Below are positions 33,718-45,515 of a stretch of DNA of 64,000 nucleotides, in pieces. The notes below the pieces were generated by a model. That model saw only the letters and a program-made list of their open reading frames with translations, did not search any database and had not been told where the DNA came from. The DNA lies in the NCBI GenBank assembly GCA_014649155.1, contig BMSM01000002.1, forward strand, positions 1-64,000, read 5' to 3'. Source of the DNA: Streptomyces griseoviridis (GTDB lineage Bacteria > Actinomycetota > Actinomycetes > Streptomycetales > Streptomycetaceae). The first letter of the stretch is position 1. Every line of letters begins with the position of its first letter. The position numbers and the translations under genes were made by a program.

Positions 33718-35157
33718 CGCGCTGCCAGCCGTGCACGGCCAAGGCCCGGCACCAGGATGTGTGTGTGCGGTGCGGCCGGCTGCGCCGGGTCAACAACCGC
33801 ACCGCGGACGGGGAACCCCTGTGTGCGACCTGCGGCACCCCACCTTCACCGTGCGACGGTTGCGGGAAGACCTACCGGATCTCCGCGCTCCTTCTGACGG
33901 GCGACGGTCGTGCCGGACCTGCTGGACCAAACACCCCGGCGCGAAGAAGCCCTGCGTACACAGTGGAGTTGTCGCCCGCCTCTTCCATCGGAGCATGTGC
34001 CCGAACTGCGCGCGCGACCGGAGTCCGCGCGAAGTCCTCGCCGGCCTCGACGGTCAGGTGCGGCCCGAACTCCAGGGCGTCGTCGACACGCTCCGCGCGC
34101 TCGATGCCCGCACCGTCCCGCGGTGGGTGCACAAGACGCCGGCCCGCCGTGTTGGCTTCCGGGCGCTGGCGACCGCGACGGGCCCGGTGACACACCAGAG
34201 CCTGGACGCCGTGGCCGACGGACACGTGGCCGACCATCTGCGCGCACTCCTCGTCCCGCACGGCGTCCTGGTGGTCCGAGACGAACATCTCGCCCGGATC
34301 GAGCAGTGGCTGCCGAAGGTGCTGGGCCGTCTTCCCGACGCGGCGGAGCGGCGGAGCGTGGAGCGGTGGGCACGCCGGCAGCCGCTGCGCCGCCTGCACC
34401 GACAGGCTGAGCACACCAGCTCTGGGCAAGCCTGCGGGATCCGGCAGGAGATCCGCGCCGTCGTCCGTCTATTGGAATGGTTGCCCGAACAGGGCGGCAA
34501 CCTCGCCGCGTGCACGCAGGACCACGTCGACGCCTATCTCGCCACGGGTACGGCCGGGCGCCCGCAGCCCCGGGCCTTTTGCACTGGACCAGCCGCAACC
34601 AGCACACCCGAGCCCTGACGGGCCCCCTGCTGCACCAGCTCGCTCGCCGCCGACATCATCGCCGCCGACACACGCTGGCGACTGGTGCACCGGCTCGTGA
34701 AGGAACCCGACGTCGCGGTCCGCGACCGCACGGCCGGACTGCTCCTGCTGCTGTTCGCACAACCCCCGTCCCAAATCTGCGCAGTCAGCCGCGACGACGT
34801 CCTCGACGACGGCACCACGCCGCGGCTGCGCCTGGGCGCACACCCGGTGGAGATCCCGCCGCCGCTGGACGGGATGCTCCGCGAACTGGTGCGCTACCCG
34901 GTCGGCAAGGCCCCTCGCCTCGAACCCGGCCCGAGCCGCTGGCTGTTCCCCGGTTCCCGGGCCGGTCGCCCGATGGAACCGGTCAGCCTGTCGCGCGGAC
35001 TCAAGGCGCCCGGCCTCCGGCCCCGGCCCACCCGAAACGCCTCGCTCATAAACCTGGCCGCCGGGCTTCCCGCGTTCGTCTCAGCCGTCTGCTCGGCTTC
35101 TGCGAGCAGACCGCCGCGAACTGGATGGCCGAGAGCGGCGCCGACGAGGCCCGCTAG
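33718..35157 (+). pseudogene. Frameshifted tyrosine recombinase with zinc-ribbon repeats
   Basis: Homology moves between frames. One frame reads CVRCGRLRRVNNRTADGEPLCATCGTPPSPCDGCGKT (as split blocks), the next from about 33905 CRTCWTKHPGAKKPC, CPNCARD and a long helical region to 34570. A third from 34650 has DRTAGLLLLLFAQPPSQICAVS and PSRWLFPGSRAGRPM, followed by LSRLLGFCEQTAANWM in yet another frame. The order (paired CxxC ribbons, core-binding helices, integrase-like catalytic part) is that of a large Streptomyces site-specific integrase-like protein. At least three shifts make it non-functional. Confidence 0.75.
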
Positions 35158-35247
35158 ACCGCCCACCGGTCCCGAGGGGCGGACCGCGTCTGATACACCC
35201 CCGGTTCTGCCACTAAGGGGCGGGGCACATGGTGTGGGCGGGAGTCC

Positions 35248-36006
35248 CTATAACAGGGCGCCGCCGGACACCTCGAGGCGCTGGGCGGTGACCCATCGCA
35301 GGTCCTCGGAGGCGAGCGCGGCAATCGCGTCGCCGATCTCCTGCGGTTCACCGACACGGCCGAGCGCGGTCTGCGCGCCCAAGCCCTCGCGCATCTGCGC
35401 GTCGTCCCGCATGGCGCCGCCGTTGAAGTCGGTGGCTGTCGGCCCTGGCGCGATGGTGTTTACGCGGATCTTGCGCGCCCCCAGCTCCACGGCCAGGGTC
35501 CGGCCAAGGACCTCGACCGCCGCCTTGGAGGCCGAGTACACCGAGGTGCCGGCACTGGTGTGGCGGCTGAGGGAGGAGGAGACGTTGATGATCCGCCCCC
35601 CGTCGGCCAGCACGGGCGCAAGCGCCTGGATGAGGAAGAACGTGCCACGCACATTGGTGTCCATCACCCTGTCGAAGTCGTCGACCGTGACCGCTTCCAA
35701 CGGTCCGAACAGCCCGATCCCGGCATTGTTGACCAGCACATCCAGCCGGGTCGCGTCCCAGCGCTCCAGTTGCGCAGTCAAGTGGGAAACGAAGGCGGGA
35801 AAGGAGGCCACGTCGCTGATGTCCAGCCGCAGCGCGGCAGCCGTGGCGCCGGCGTCCTGAGCGGCTCTGACCGTCTCTTCAGCCTCCTGCGCGTCGCCGC
35901 GGTAGGTCACGATGACGCGCAGCCCGTGCCGGGCCAGCGCCTGGGCCGTAGCTCGGCCCAGCCCGCGATTGCCGCCGGTCACCAATGCGATCTTGCCTGA
36001 CTCCAT
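35248..36006 (-). CDS. Classical SDR oxidoreductase (3-oxoacyl-ACP reductase type)
   Basis: 252 residues with a Rossmann fold: TGGNRGLGRA cofactor motif at the N-terminus, NNAG, catalytic Ser in NVSSS and Y-x-x-x-K in VYSASKAAVE, and the APGPTATDF loop. It is a complete classical NAD(P)H-dependent short-chain dehydrogenase. The ATG at 36006 follows GGGAGAAG; the open frame runs further upstream but without homology. It diverges from a TetR gene across 151 bases that carry strong inverted repeats, so it is almost certainly the target of that repressor. The substrate is not evident; detoxification of reactive carbonyls is typical of such pairs. Confidence 0.93.
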   Translation of the reverse strand: MESGKIALVTGGNRGLGRATAQALARHGLRVIVTYRGDAQEAEETVRAAQDAGATAAALRLDISDVASFPAFVSHLTAQLERWDATRLDVLVNNAGIGLFGPLEAVTVDDFDRVMDTNVRGTFFLIQALAPVLADGGRIINVSSSLSRHTSAGTSVYSASKAAVEVLGRTLAVELGARKIRVNTIAPGPTATDFNGGAMRDDAQMREGLGAQTALGRVGEPQEIGDAIAALASEDLRWVTAQRLEVSGGALL

Positions 36007-36068
36007 GAGTGCTTCTCCCTGCGGGAACTGAACGACGCAGGCGGGGGAGTGCTCCCGCCGACCAGATA

Positions 36069-36084
36069 CGAGTCGATCGACTCG
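36069..36084. promoter_or_regulatory. Perfect 16-bp palindrome, TetR operator candidate 1
   Basis: CGAGTCGATCGACTCG is a perfect palindrome in the SDR/TetR divergent region, 63 bases from the SDR start. It shares the half-site CGAGTC/GACTCG with the second site. Confidence 0.75.
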
Positions 36085-36115
36085 CCTCTCTGACCACGTA
36101 AACATCTGCACAGTG

Positions 36116-36133
36116 GCGAGTCAAGTGACTCGC
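36116..36133. promoter_or_regulatory. 18-bp inverted repeat, TetR operator candidate 2
   Basis: GCGAGTCA-AG-TGACTCGC has perfect 8-base arms. A further ACTCG...CGAGT pair follows to about 36147, so three CGAGTC-type sites sit in a row before the TetR start at 36158. Confidence 0.75.
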
Positions 36134-36157
36134 CTCGTGACGAGTCATACTGGTCCC

Positions 36158-36805
36158 ATGACCGCAAGGCTCTCCGCGCACCACCAACGACTCGCTCAGC
36201 GCAAGCGCGAGGCGATCACCGCAGCGGCCACGAAGCTGTTCCTGGAACGGGGCTATGACGGGACCTCGCTGGCGAAGATCGCGCAGGAAGCGGTCGTCTC
36301 GAAGTCCACGCTGTTCAAGCAGTTCCCCACCAAGGCGGCCCTCTTCGAGGCCATCGTCACCGAGTACTGGAAGGGCGGGCCGGACCCGGCGGCGCCCGCG
36401 ACGCAGCCCGGTGACCTGGGCGCCGGCTTGAGCGCGATCGGCCGCCAGTACGCCGACCTGATCGGCCGGCCCGCGATGGCGGCCCTCTTCCGCATCGTCA
36501 TCGCCGAACTGCCGCGCTTCCCGGAACTGGGACGGGCTCAGTTCGAGCTGGGCAAGCTGCCCTACTTCATCTCCGTCCAGCGTTACCTGGAGGCCCAGCA
36601 CGCCGCGGGCACTGCGGTGGTACCTGACGCGGAGAGCGCCACCAACCAGTTCCTCGGCATGATCGCCAACTACGTCCTGTGGCCGCGGATGCTGCTCGCC
36701 GACTGGAGCCCCGCACCCGCCGACGTCGACCACGCTGTCGACGAGGCGGTCACGACGATGCTCGCCCGCTACGGCCGCAGCACCGCCGACCCGCAGCACT
36801 CCTAA
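36158..36805 (+). CDS. TetR family regulator, divergent from SDR
   Basis: 215 residues. The helix-turn-helix reads LFLERGYDGTSLAKIAQEAVVSKSTLFKQFPTKAALFEA (in two halves, about 23-60). The C-terminal domain resembles the AefR/TetR_C group (FRIVIAELPRFPELG). ATG 36158 is chosen because homology starts at the helix before the HTH; the open frame from 36113 runs through the operator region. Palindromes with the half-site CGAGTC occupy the divergent promoter, as for an autoregulated repressor of the SDR gene. Confidence 0.92.
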   Translation: MTARLSAHHQRLAQRKREAITAAATKLFLERGYDGTSLAKIAQEAVVSKSTLFKQFPTKAALFEAIVTEYWKGGPDPAAPATQPGDLGAGLSAIGRQYADLIGRPAMAALFRIVIAELPRFPELGRAQFELGKLPYFISVQRYLEAQHAAGTAVVPDAESATNQFLGMIANYVLWPRMLLADWSPAPADVDHAVDEAVTTMLARYGRSTADPQHS

Positions 36806-36887
36806 GGGCTCCGGCGCCGCCGCGGGTGCGGACGGCGCATGCCCCCGCCCCCCGGAACGCTGCCGGAGCACCCAGCGCACCGAGCGC

Positions 36888-37062
36888 ATCGAGCTGGAAA
36901 CCGCGGTGCCCCCGCTGGGCTGGGAGAATCCGCTACGGCTCGCGGAGGACTGGGCGACGGTCGATCGACCTCCTGTCCGGCGGCCGGTTCAACCCTGGCG
37001 TGAGCACCGGCCCGCCGATGCACTGCGAGCGGGTCGAGGACGCCCTCCCGGAGCGCTGTGCG
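36888..37062 (+). pseudogene. Luciferase-like monooxygenase fragment
   Basis: IELETAVPPLGWENPLRLAEDWATVD in one frame continues after a shift near 36965 as LSGGRFNPGVSTGPPMHCERVEDAL. This is an internal part of an LLM flavin monooxygenase; both ends are missing. Confidence 0.7.
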
Positions 37063-37063
37063 A

Positions 37064-37484
37064 CCCCGGTACGGGGACGAGTACGACGCCGCGCTCTCCC
37101 GCGCCGCCGACCGGCCCCTGGCAGCCGTGCGGGCGTTCTTCGACGTCACCCTGGACCGCATCGCGGACCCCGGGCTGCCCGACGGATGCCTGGTGGCCCA
37201 GACCGTCATGGCGACCCGTCATGGTGACCCCGTGCTGAGCCCGGGAGTCGCCGCGCGCACGGGAGGCGATCGGCCTGCGGCACACCCGGCTGCGCACCCC
37301 ACTGGAGGCCGGCCGGCTGCGCGACGAGACGGCCGAGTCCTTCGCGACCCACCTCGCGGCCGTGAACCGGTCCCTCGCCGTCATGAGCAGAGCCGGCACG
37401 AGCGCGGACCAGCTGCGCGCCGTCGTCGACGTGGCCCTCGACGCCCTCGCGCGGGCCCTCGGCGCGAGCGACACGGACGCCTGA
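37064..37484 (+). pseudogene. TetR C-terminal domain fragment, frameshifted
   Basis: DEYDAALSRAADRPLAAVRAFFDVTLDRIADPGLPDGCLVAQ reads to about 37250 (given as overlapping short blocks), then a shift leads to GLRHTRLRTPLEAGRL and DQLRAVVDVALDALARALG, ending at the TGA at 37482-37484. It is the effector domain of a TetR regulator without its DNA-binding domain, fused by deletion to the LLM remnant before it. Confidence 0.72.
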
Positions 37485-37551
37485 TCCGCAGCAGCCCCCC
37501 GAGCAGGACCGAGGGCCGGTCTCGGATGACCGGCTGGGCATCGGCGGCGGC

Positions 37552-39132
37552 TCAGTCCTTGCTCAGTTCCCAGAACCGGAAGACCGTGGACAGGTCGAGG
37601 CAGTAGAACACGCCGTCCCGGACGTCCCTCCGTACGACCGCGTACTGCTTCGCCTGCCACAGCGGCAGCACGGGCACTTCCTCGGCGACGATCCGCTGCA
37701 GCTCGCCGAAGTCCGCCTCCGCGTTCAGACGGTTGCTGTCCTCGGCCGTCCGCGGGAGCAGCCTGTCGGTGATCTCCCTGTTCCGGTAGCCGTTCCCCAG
37801 CACGTTGCCGTCACCGAAGAAGGGCGCCGTGAAGTTGTCGGGGTCGGGGTAGTCGGGCACCCAACCCTTCACGTACACGCCGTACTTGCCGTCCTCGATG
37901 TCCTTCTCATACTGCTCGTACTCCACCGATCTCATGTCGGCGTCGAACAGGCCGCTGGCGTTGAGCTGGGCGGCGATCTCCGTCAGTTCCTCGTCGGTGG
38001 CCGGGCCATAGCGGGACGGGGTCGACCAGAGGGTCAGCCGGACCTTGTCCGTGATCCCGGCTTCGCGCAGTACGGCGGCCGCCTTCTCCTTGGACGGAAC
38101 GGCGCCGTAGCGGTCGAAGAAGGCGGTGGTGTGACCGATGATGCCGGCCGGAACCATGGAGTACAGCGGGACGGTGGTGTCCTCGTAGACGCTGCTGATG
38201 AGTTCCTCGCGGTCGACGAGATGGGCGATCGCCTGCCGGACGGCGAGCTGCCCGGCCACGGGGTCGGCCAGGTTGAACACCAGGTGCTGTACTTCGGCGC
38301 TGCTGCCCTCGACGACGTCGGCGCCCGCGCTGCCGTTCTGCCGGTCGATGTCCGCGATGTCCTGTGCGGTCAGTCCCCGGTAGGCGATGTCCACCTCGCC
38401 CTTGAGCAGAGCCGCCTTGAGGGCTTCCCGGTCGCCGTGGAAGAAGCGGAGCACGACGCCCGAGTTCTTCGGCTCGGCGGTCCCCCGGTACCGGGGGTTC
38501 ACCGAGAAGACCGCCTCGTCGTCGTCGAACCGCTCCAGGACGTAGGGCCCGGAGCCGACCGCCCCGCCGTCGGCGCGCAGGCGGTCACGCTCGTACGCCG
38601 CACGGCTGACGATGGACCCGGCTCCGGAAGCTATCTTGCTGGGGAACGTGGCGTCGGGGGCCTTGAGGCGGAAGACCACGGTTCTGTCGTCGGGCGTCTC
38701 GACCCGGTCGAGGGTGTTCAGCATGACAGCGGGGCCGGCTGGATCGTCGATGCCGAGGACGCGGTCGAAGGAGAACTTGACGTCCTGGGCGGTCACCTCG
38801 TCCCCGTTGCTGAAGCGGAGCCCTTCGCGCAGCACACAGCGGTACGTCCGGGCCTCGCTGTCGGTGAACACGCACCGCTCGGCCGCTTCGGGCCGCGGTT
38901 CGGTGCCGCCCTTGGGGAAACTGAGCAGGGACTGGAACACGTTGTTGAACAGCATCCAGGACCCGGGGTCGTAGCCGGAGGCGGGGTCCGTGGCCAGCAC
39001 GTCGTCGGACATCCCGACCACGATGCGCGAGCCCTCGTCCGCCGATCCGGTCACGAACCCGCATCCGGCGAGGAGGCTCATGGCGAGTCCGAGGGGGGCG
39101 AGCCTGACCGGCCACGCTCTGCGTCTGATCAC
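37552..39132 (-). CDS. ABC transporter peptide-binding lipoprotein (SBP_bac_5)
   Basis: 526 residues from GTG 39132, with AAGG eight bases upstream. A lipoprotein signal peptide ends in LLAGC, so the Cys near residue 24 would be lipidated and the protein held on the outer face of the membrane. The rest is a family 5 (DppA/OppA-like) solute-binding protein: SGSGPYVLERF-like GSGPYVLE, REGLRFSNGDEVTAQDVKFSFDR and YVKGWVPDYPDPDNF. It should deliver oligopeptides or similar solutes to a permease. No permease or ATPase genes are next to it, so it is an orphan binding protein. Integrase debris flanks it upstream. Confidence 0.93.
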   Translation of the reverse strand: MIRRRAWPVRLAPLGLAMSLLAGCGFVTGSADEGSRIVVGMSDDVLATDPASGYDPGSWMLFNNVFQSLLSFPKGGTEPRPEAAERCVFTDSEARTYRCVLREGLRFSNGDEVTAQDVKFSFDRVLGIDDPAGPAVMLNTLDRVETPDDRTVVFRLKAPDATFPSKIASGAGSIVSRAAYERDRLRADGGAVGSGPYVLERFDDDEAVFSVNPRYRGTAEPKNSGVVLRFFHGDREALKAALLKGEVDIAYRGLTAQDIADIDRQNGSAGADVVEGSSAEVQHLVFNLADPVAGQLAVRQAIAHLVDREELISSVYEDTTVPLYSMVPAGIIGHTTAFFDRYGAVPSKEKAAAVLREAGITDKVRLTLWSTPSRYGPATDEELTEIAAQLNASGLFDADMRSVEYEQYEKDIEDGKYGVYVKGWVPDYPDPDNFTAPFFGDGNVLGNGYRNREITDRLLPRTAEDSNRLNAEADFGELQRIVAEEVPVLPLWQAKQYAVVRRDVRDGVFYCLDLSTVFRFWELSKD

Positions 39133-40014
39133 TGCACGTGCCTTGTCCTGTGGGTGACGGAAGTGTTCGCCGGGTCCGTCGCGGCTCGCCCATGGAGGCG
39201 CCGGGCTCGATGAGAGGCCCGCGCGGGGGCTGCCCCGCCCGAGGCACGGCGCGCGTATCGAGCTGCTCGTCGGTCGAACGGCAGCAATGTACTCCCGGGT
39301 AACGTCGGGGACGGAAGAACGGCGTTCCGCTGCCCGATGTGACGGCCGCTGTGCCCGGACCACCACGTACGGCGTGCGGCCCCGCCCCAGGTCCACCGGG
39401 TGTGGTCTGGCGCCGCGCGCTCCGGATCCACTGGTCGGTGTCGATGTCCTGGACGCGGCAGCCTGAGACCTCGCCGATCCGGGCGGCGGTGCGCGCGGCG
39501 AAGACGACGACGTCTCCCCACCCGCGGTACTGATCGCGGCAGCGGCTCGCGCTCTGCTCTGGTCGAATTCCGGATGTCCTTGGCACCCGCCCTGCGCCAC
39601 CGTCAAGAGCCATCGGACGAGCTACAGCCATGGTCAGGAGAATCGCAGGTTTCCTTTGAGGTCTTTGAGGCAGGGGAACGAGGGGCCCGGGTCAGCTGGC
39701 CCGTGGGGGTGCGTGACCCACCTTCCGGTCGGGCGCCTTCGCTCCTGACTACCGTCCAGACCATCCGAGTGATGGTGATCACGGACGTCCTTCGGGGGTG
39801 CTGCGTAGGCTTGGGTCGTCGTCACGATGGGGTCCGCAAGAGGGGGCGAAGCGCTCCGTGGCCTGACGACGCGCCAGAAAAGCCGGCAAGTGGTCAGCGT
39901 GAGTCCTGGAAAACTCGGGGAAAGCTACCCGAGCGTGCGACTCGTTGTAGGGTGTGGAAACAGCCCTTGACCTGCAAAAACGCAGGCAGGGAGCCTATTT
40001 GTGGGAGTGCCCCG
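39133..40014. other. 880-base gene-poor gap before panD
   Basis: Besides the integrase fragment at 39422-39529, I find no supported gene. The 39570-39960 part is less GC-rich than its surroundings, as degraded or non-coding DNA would be. The panD promoter must lie at its right end. Confidence 0.5.
39422..39529 (-). pseudogene. Tyrosine recombinase fragment
   Basis: The minus-strand frame reads [23 protein letters not shown] then [12 protein letters not shown], the conserved Arg-containing start of the catalytic domain ([10 protein letters not shown]) of phage-type integrases. Only about 36 residues remain, with no catalytic His or Tyr region. Confidence 0.65.
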
Positions 40015-40434
40015 ATGATGCGTACCATGTTCAAGTCCAAGATCCACCGCGCCACCGTCACCCAGGCCAACCTGCACTACGTGGGATCGGTCACCATCGA
40101 CGCCGACCTGCTGGACGCCGCCGATCTGCTGCCCGGTGAGCTGGTGCACATCGTGGACATCACCAACGGGGCCCGGCTGGAGACCTACGTCATCGAGGGC
40201 GAGCGCGGCTCCGGCGTCGTGGGGATCAACGGCGCCGCCGCTCATCTCGTCCATCCCGGCGACCTGGTGATCATCATCAGTTACGCTCAGGTCACCGACG
40301 CCGAGGCGCGGGCGCTGAAGCCGCAGGTCGTGCACGTGGACCGCGACAACCGCATCGTCGCCCTCGGCGCGGACCCCTCCGAGCCGGTACCGGGCTCGGA
40401 CCAGGAGCGCAGCCCGCAGGCCGTGTCGGCCTGA
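40015..40434 (+). CDS. panD: Aspartate 1-decarboxylase
   Basis: 139 residues. PanD decarboxylates L-aspartate to beta-alanine for pantothenate and coenzyme A. It is made as a proenzyme that cleaves itself between Gly24 and Ser25 to form the pyruvoyl group; with the ATG at 40015 the GS of HYVGSVTID falls exactly at 24/25, which supports this start over the ATG three bases on. Other conserved parts are [28 protein letters not shown] and [11 protein letters not shown]. The C-terminal 20 residues are a tail. Coenzyme A supply matters for the nearby secondary metabolism but no link is evident. Confidence 0.97.
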   Translation: MMRTMFKSKIHRATVTQANLHYVGSVTIDADLLDAADLLPGELVHIVDITNGARLETYVIEGERGSGVVGINGAAAHLVHPGDLVIIISYAQVTDAEARALKPQVVHVDRDNRIVALGADPSEPVPGSDQERSPQAVSA

Positions 40435-40493
40435 CGCGGCGACGACGGCGAAACCCGGCGGGCACGCCGGGCACGCCGGGAACAGGAGCAGCC

Positions 40494-40838
40494 GTGAGCG
40501 ACATCGAGATCCGTGACGACCGGGCGGCGGGCCGCCTGGAGGCGGTGGCGGACGGCGAGGTCGTCGGCCGGATCGAGTACTTCGTGCTCGACGGCCCCGG
40601 CGACGCCCTCGTCCCGGTGCACACCATCGTCGAGCCGGCCCACGAGGGCAAGGGCATCGCGGGCTCGCTGGCCCGCGAGCTGTACGCCACCGCGCGGCGC
40701 GAGGGCGTCACCGTCGCCCCGCTGTGCCCGTACGTCGTCAAGTGGGCCGAGCGCCACCCCGACGAGGCCCCGGCCGCCGACCCGGCCCTGCTGCGCGCGG
40801 CGAAGGACTGGCTGCGGGCGCACCCCGGACGGTTCTGA
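40494..40838 (+). CDS. GNAT-like N-acetyltransferase (YjdJ type)
   Basis: 114 residues, GTG start 59 bases after panD. The short GNAT fold of the YjdJ/COG2388 type: FVLDGPGDALVPVHTIV, then the acetyl-CoA binding loop EGKGIAGSLARELYATAR and LCPYVVKWAERHPD. Such proteins are small cytoplasmic acyltransferases of unknown substrate. It may share a transcript with panD and is followed by a strong hairpin. Confidence 0.9.
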   Translation: MSDIEIRDDRAAGRLEAVADGEVVGRIEYFVLDGPGDALVPVHTIVEPAHEGKGIAGSLARELYATARREGVTVAPLCPYVVKWAERHPDEAPAADPALLRAAKDWLRAHPGRF

Positions 40839-40845
40839 CCGGCGG

Positions 40846-40893
40846 GCGGGACCCGGGCGCGCCCTCCCCGCCGGGAGGCCGCCCGGGTCCCGC
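40846..40893 (+). terminator. Terminator after the GNAT gene
   Basis: GCGGGACCCGGGC pairs perfectly with GCCCGGGTCCCGC (13 bp); the 22-base loop contains a second small GC hairpin. It starts 8 bases after the stop. Confidence 0.75.
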
Positions 40894-40988
40894 GCCTCCC
40901 CCGGGGAAGTGAGTGGCCGCGCGGCCCCCGGGTAGGCGGGGGAGTAGGCCAGAGCCCACGCAGACCGAACGGCCGGAGGACATCCGCC

Positions 40989-41246
40989 ATGACGAACCCC
41001 TACCCGGACCCCGTCCCACCGGGCCCGACGCCGGGCCCGGACCCCGAGCCCCCGCAGCCCTACCCGGACCCGGTGCCGCCCCCCGAGCCGCCGCCCGGCC
41101 CCGCTCCCGGCCCGCAGCCGGTGCCGCCGGGCCCGGCTCCCCAGCCGCCGGGCCCGCACCCCGGCCCGCCCGAGCCCTCGCCGTCCCCGATCCCGCCGGG
41201 GCCCGAACCCGTGCCGGACCCCGAGCCGGGCCCGCCGCTGCGCTGA
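40989..41246 (+). CDS. Small proline-rich protein
   Basis: 85 residues, of which roughly half are Pro, in repeats such as PYPDPVPP, PGPAPGP and PEPxPSP with acidic residues between. GGAGG eight bases before the ATG and the phased start MTNPYPDPVPPG support translation. It must be disordered and extended like a polyproline helix. No signal peptide or known domain is present. It could be a linker-like or surface-associated protein; function unknown. Translation of such Pro runs would depend on elongation factor P. Confidence 0.65.
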   Translation: MTNPYPDPVPPGPTPGPDPEPPQPYPDPVPPPEPPPGPAPGPQPVPPGPAPQPPGPHPGPPEPSPSPIPPGPEPVPDPEPGPPLR

Positions 41247-41282
41247 CGCCCGTGGCGACGGCGCCCGCGCGGGGGCGGCCGG

Positions 41283-42722
41283 CTAGCCGGCCACCTCCGA
41301 CCGGTCCCCGCCCCACAGCGTGTGGAACGAGCCGTCCCGGTCGGTGCGCCGGTAGGTGTGCGCCCCGAAGAAGTCCCGCTGGCCCTGGGTGAGGGCGGCG
41401 GGCAGCCGCTCGGCACGCAGGGCGTCGTAGTAGGCGAGGGCGGCGGCGAAACCGGGCGTCGGCACGCCCTGCCGGACCGCCGCGACCAGCACCTCGCGCC
41501 AGTCGTCCTGCGCGTCGGCGATCTCCCGCGCGAACGTCTCGTCCGACAGCAGGCTCGGCAGGTCCGGCCGGGCGTCGTACGCGGCGCGGATGCGGTCCAG
41601 GAAGGCCGCCCGGATGATGCAGCCGCCGCGCCAGATCGCCGACACCGCGCCCAGGTCGATGTCCCAGCCGTACTCCTCGCTGCCCGCGGCGATCTCGTGG
41701 AAGCCCTGCGTGTACGACACGATCTTCGACGCGTACAGCGCCTGCTCCACCCGGTCCGCGAAGGCGGCCGCCTCCGCCTCCGGCAGCGGCGCCGCCTTCG
41801 GGCCGGACAGCGAGCGCGAGGCGTCCCGCAGCGCCGCGTGACCGGAGAGCGAGCGGGCGAAGACCGCCTCGGCGATGCCCGAGACCGGGACGCCGAGGTC
41901 GAGGGCGATCTGGACCGTCCAGCGGCCGGTGCCCTTCTGCTCCGCCTGGTCCAGCACCACGTCCACGAACGGCTTCCCCGTCACCTCGTCCACGTGCGAC
42001 AGCACCTCGGCGGTGATCTCGATCAGGTACGAGTCGAGGCGGCCGGTGTTCCAGGTGCGGAAGATCTCCGCGATCCGGTCCGGGGCGTACCCGGCGACGT
42101 CCCGCAGCAGCTGGTACGCCTCGCCGATCAGCTGCATGTCGGCGTACTCGATGCCGTTGTGCACCATCTTCACGAAGTGGCCGGCGCCGTCCGGACCGAC
42201 GTGTGTCACACAGGGCGCGCCGTCCGCCGCCTTCGCCGAGATCTTCTCCAGCATCGGCCCCAGCGACTCGTACGACTCCACCGGCCCGCCCGGCATGATG
42301 CTGGGCCCGTTCAGCGCGCCCTCCTCGCCGCCCGAGACGCCCATGCCGACGAAGTGGATGCCCTGCTCGCGCAGCTCGCGCTCACGGCGCCGGGTGTCCG
42401 CGAAGTGCGCGTTGCCACCGTCGATGATCATGTCGCCCGGCTCCAGGAGCGGGGCGAACTCGCGGATCACCGCGTCCGTGGGATCACCGGCCTTGACCAT
42501 GATCACCAGGCGCCGGGGGCGTTCCAGCGCCGCCACGAAATCCTCGGCGGTCTCGGTGGCGATGAAGTCGCCCTCGCCGCCGAACTCCTCCACCAGCGTG
42601 CGGGTCCTGGACGCCGTCCGGTTGTGCAGGGCGACCGTGTAGCCGTTGCGGGCGAAGTTGCGGGCGAGGTTGCGGCCCATGACCGCGAGACCCGTGACGC
42701 CGATCTGCGCTGTACTGCTCAT
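41283..42722 (-). CDS. gnd: 6-phosphogluconate dehydrogenase, decarboxylating
   Basis: 479 residues, the length of the long-chain family. GLAVMGRNLARNFARNGY binds NADP, DGGNAHFADT and GGEEGALNGPSIMPGG line the substrate site, and KMVHNGIEYADMQLIGEAY is the family signature with the catalytic Lys. The enzyme oxidises 6-phosphogluconate to ribulose 5-phosphate and CO2 in the oxidative pentose phosphate pathway, giving NADPH. It stands alone, convergent with the proline-rich gene. Confidence 0.97.
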   Translation of the reverse strand: MSSTAQIGVTGLAVMGRNLARNFARNGYTVALHNRTASRTRTLVEEFGGEGDFIATETAEDFVAALERPRRLVIMVKAGDPTDAVIREFAPLLEPGDMIIDGGNAHFADTRRRERELREQGIHFVGMGVSGGEEGALNGPSIMPGGPVESYESLGPMLEKISAKAADGAPCVTHVGPDGAGHFVKMVHNGIEYADMQLIGEAYQLLRDVAGYAPDRIAEIFRTWNTGRLDSYLIEITAEVLSHVDEVTGKPFVDVVLDQAEQKGTGRWTVQIALDLGVPVSGIAEAVFARSLSGHAALRDASRSLSGPKAAPLPEAEAAAFADRVEQALYASKIVSYTQGFHEIAAGSEEYGWDIDLGAVSAIWRGGCIIRAAFLDRIRAAYDARPDLPSLLSDETFAREIADAQDDWREVLVAAVRQGVPTPGFAAALAYYDALRAERLPAALTQGQRDFFGAHTYRRTDRDGSFHTLWGGDRSEVAG

Positions 42723-42741
42723 GTGCGTTGGCTCCTAGTGA

Positions 42742-45515
<2,774 letters not shown>

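Noticed and set aside
33078-33752. 225-residue minus-strand ORF as an intact gene
   Set aside because: Only residues about 48-148 match a transposase; the ends are unrelated sequence, so it was called a pseudogene fragment.
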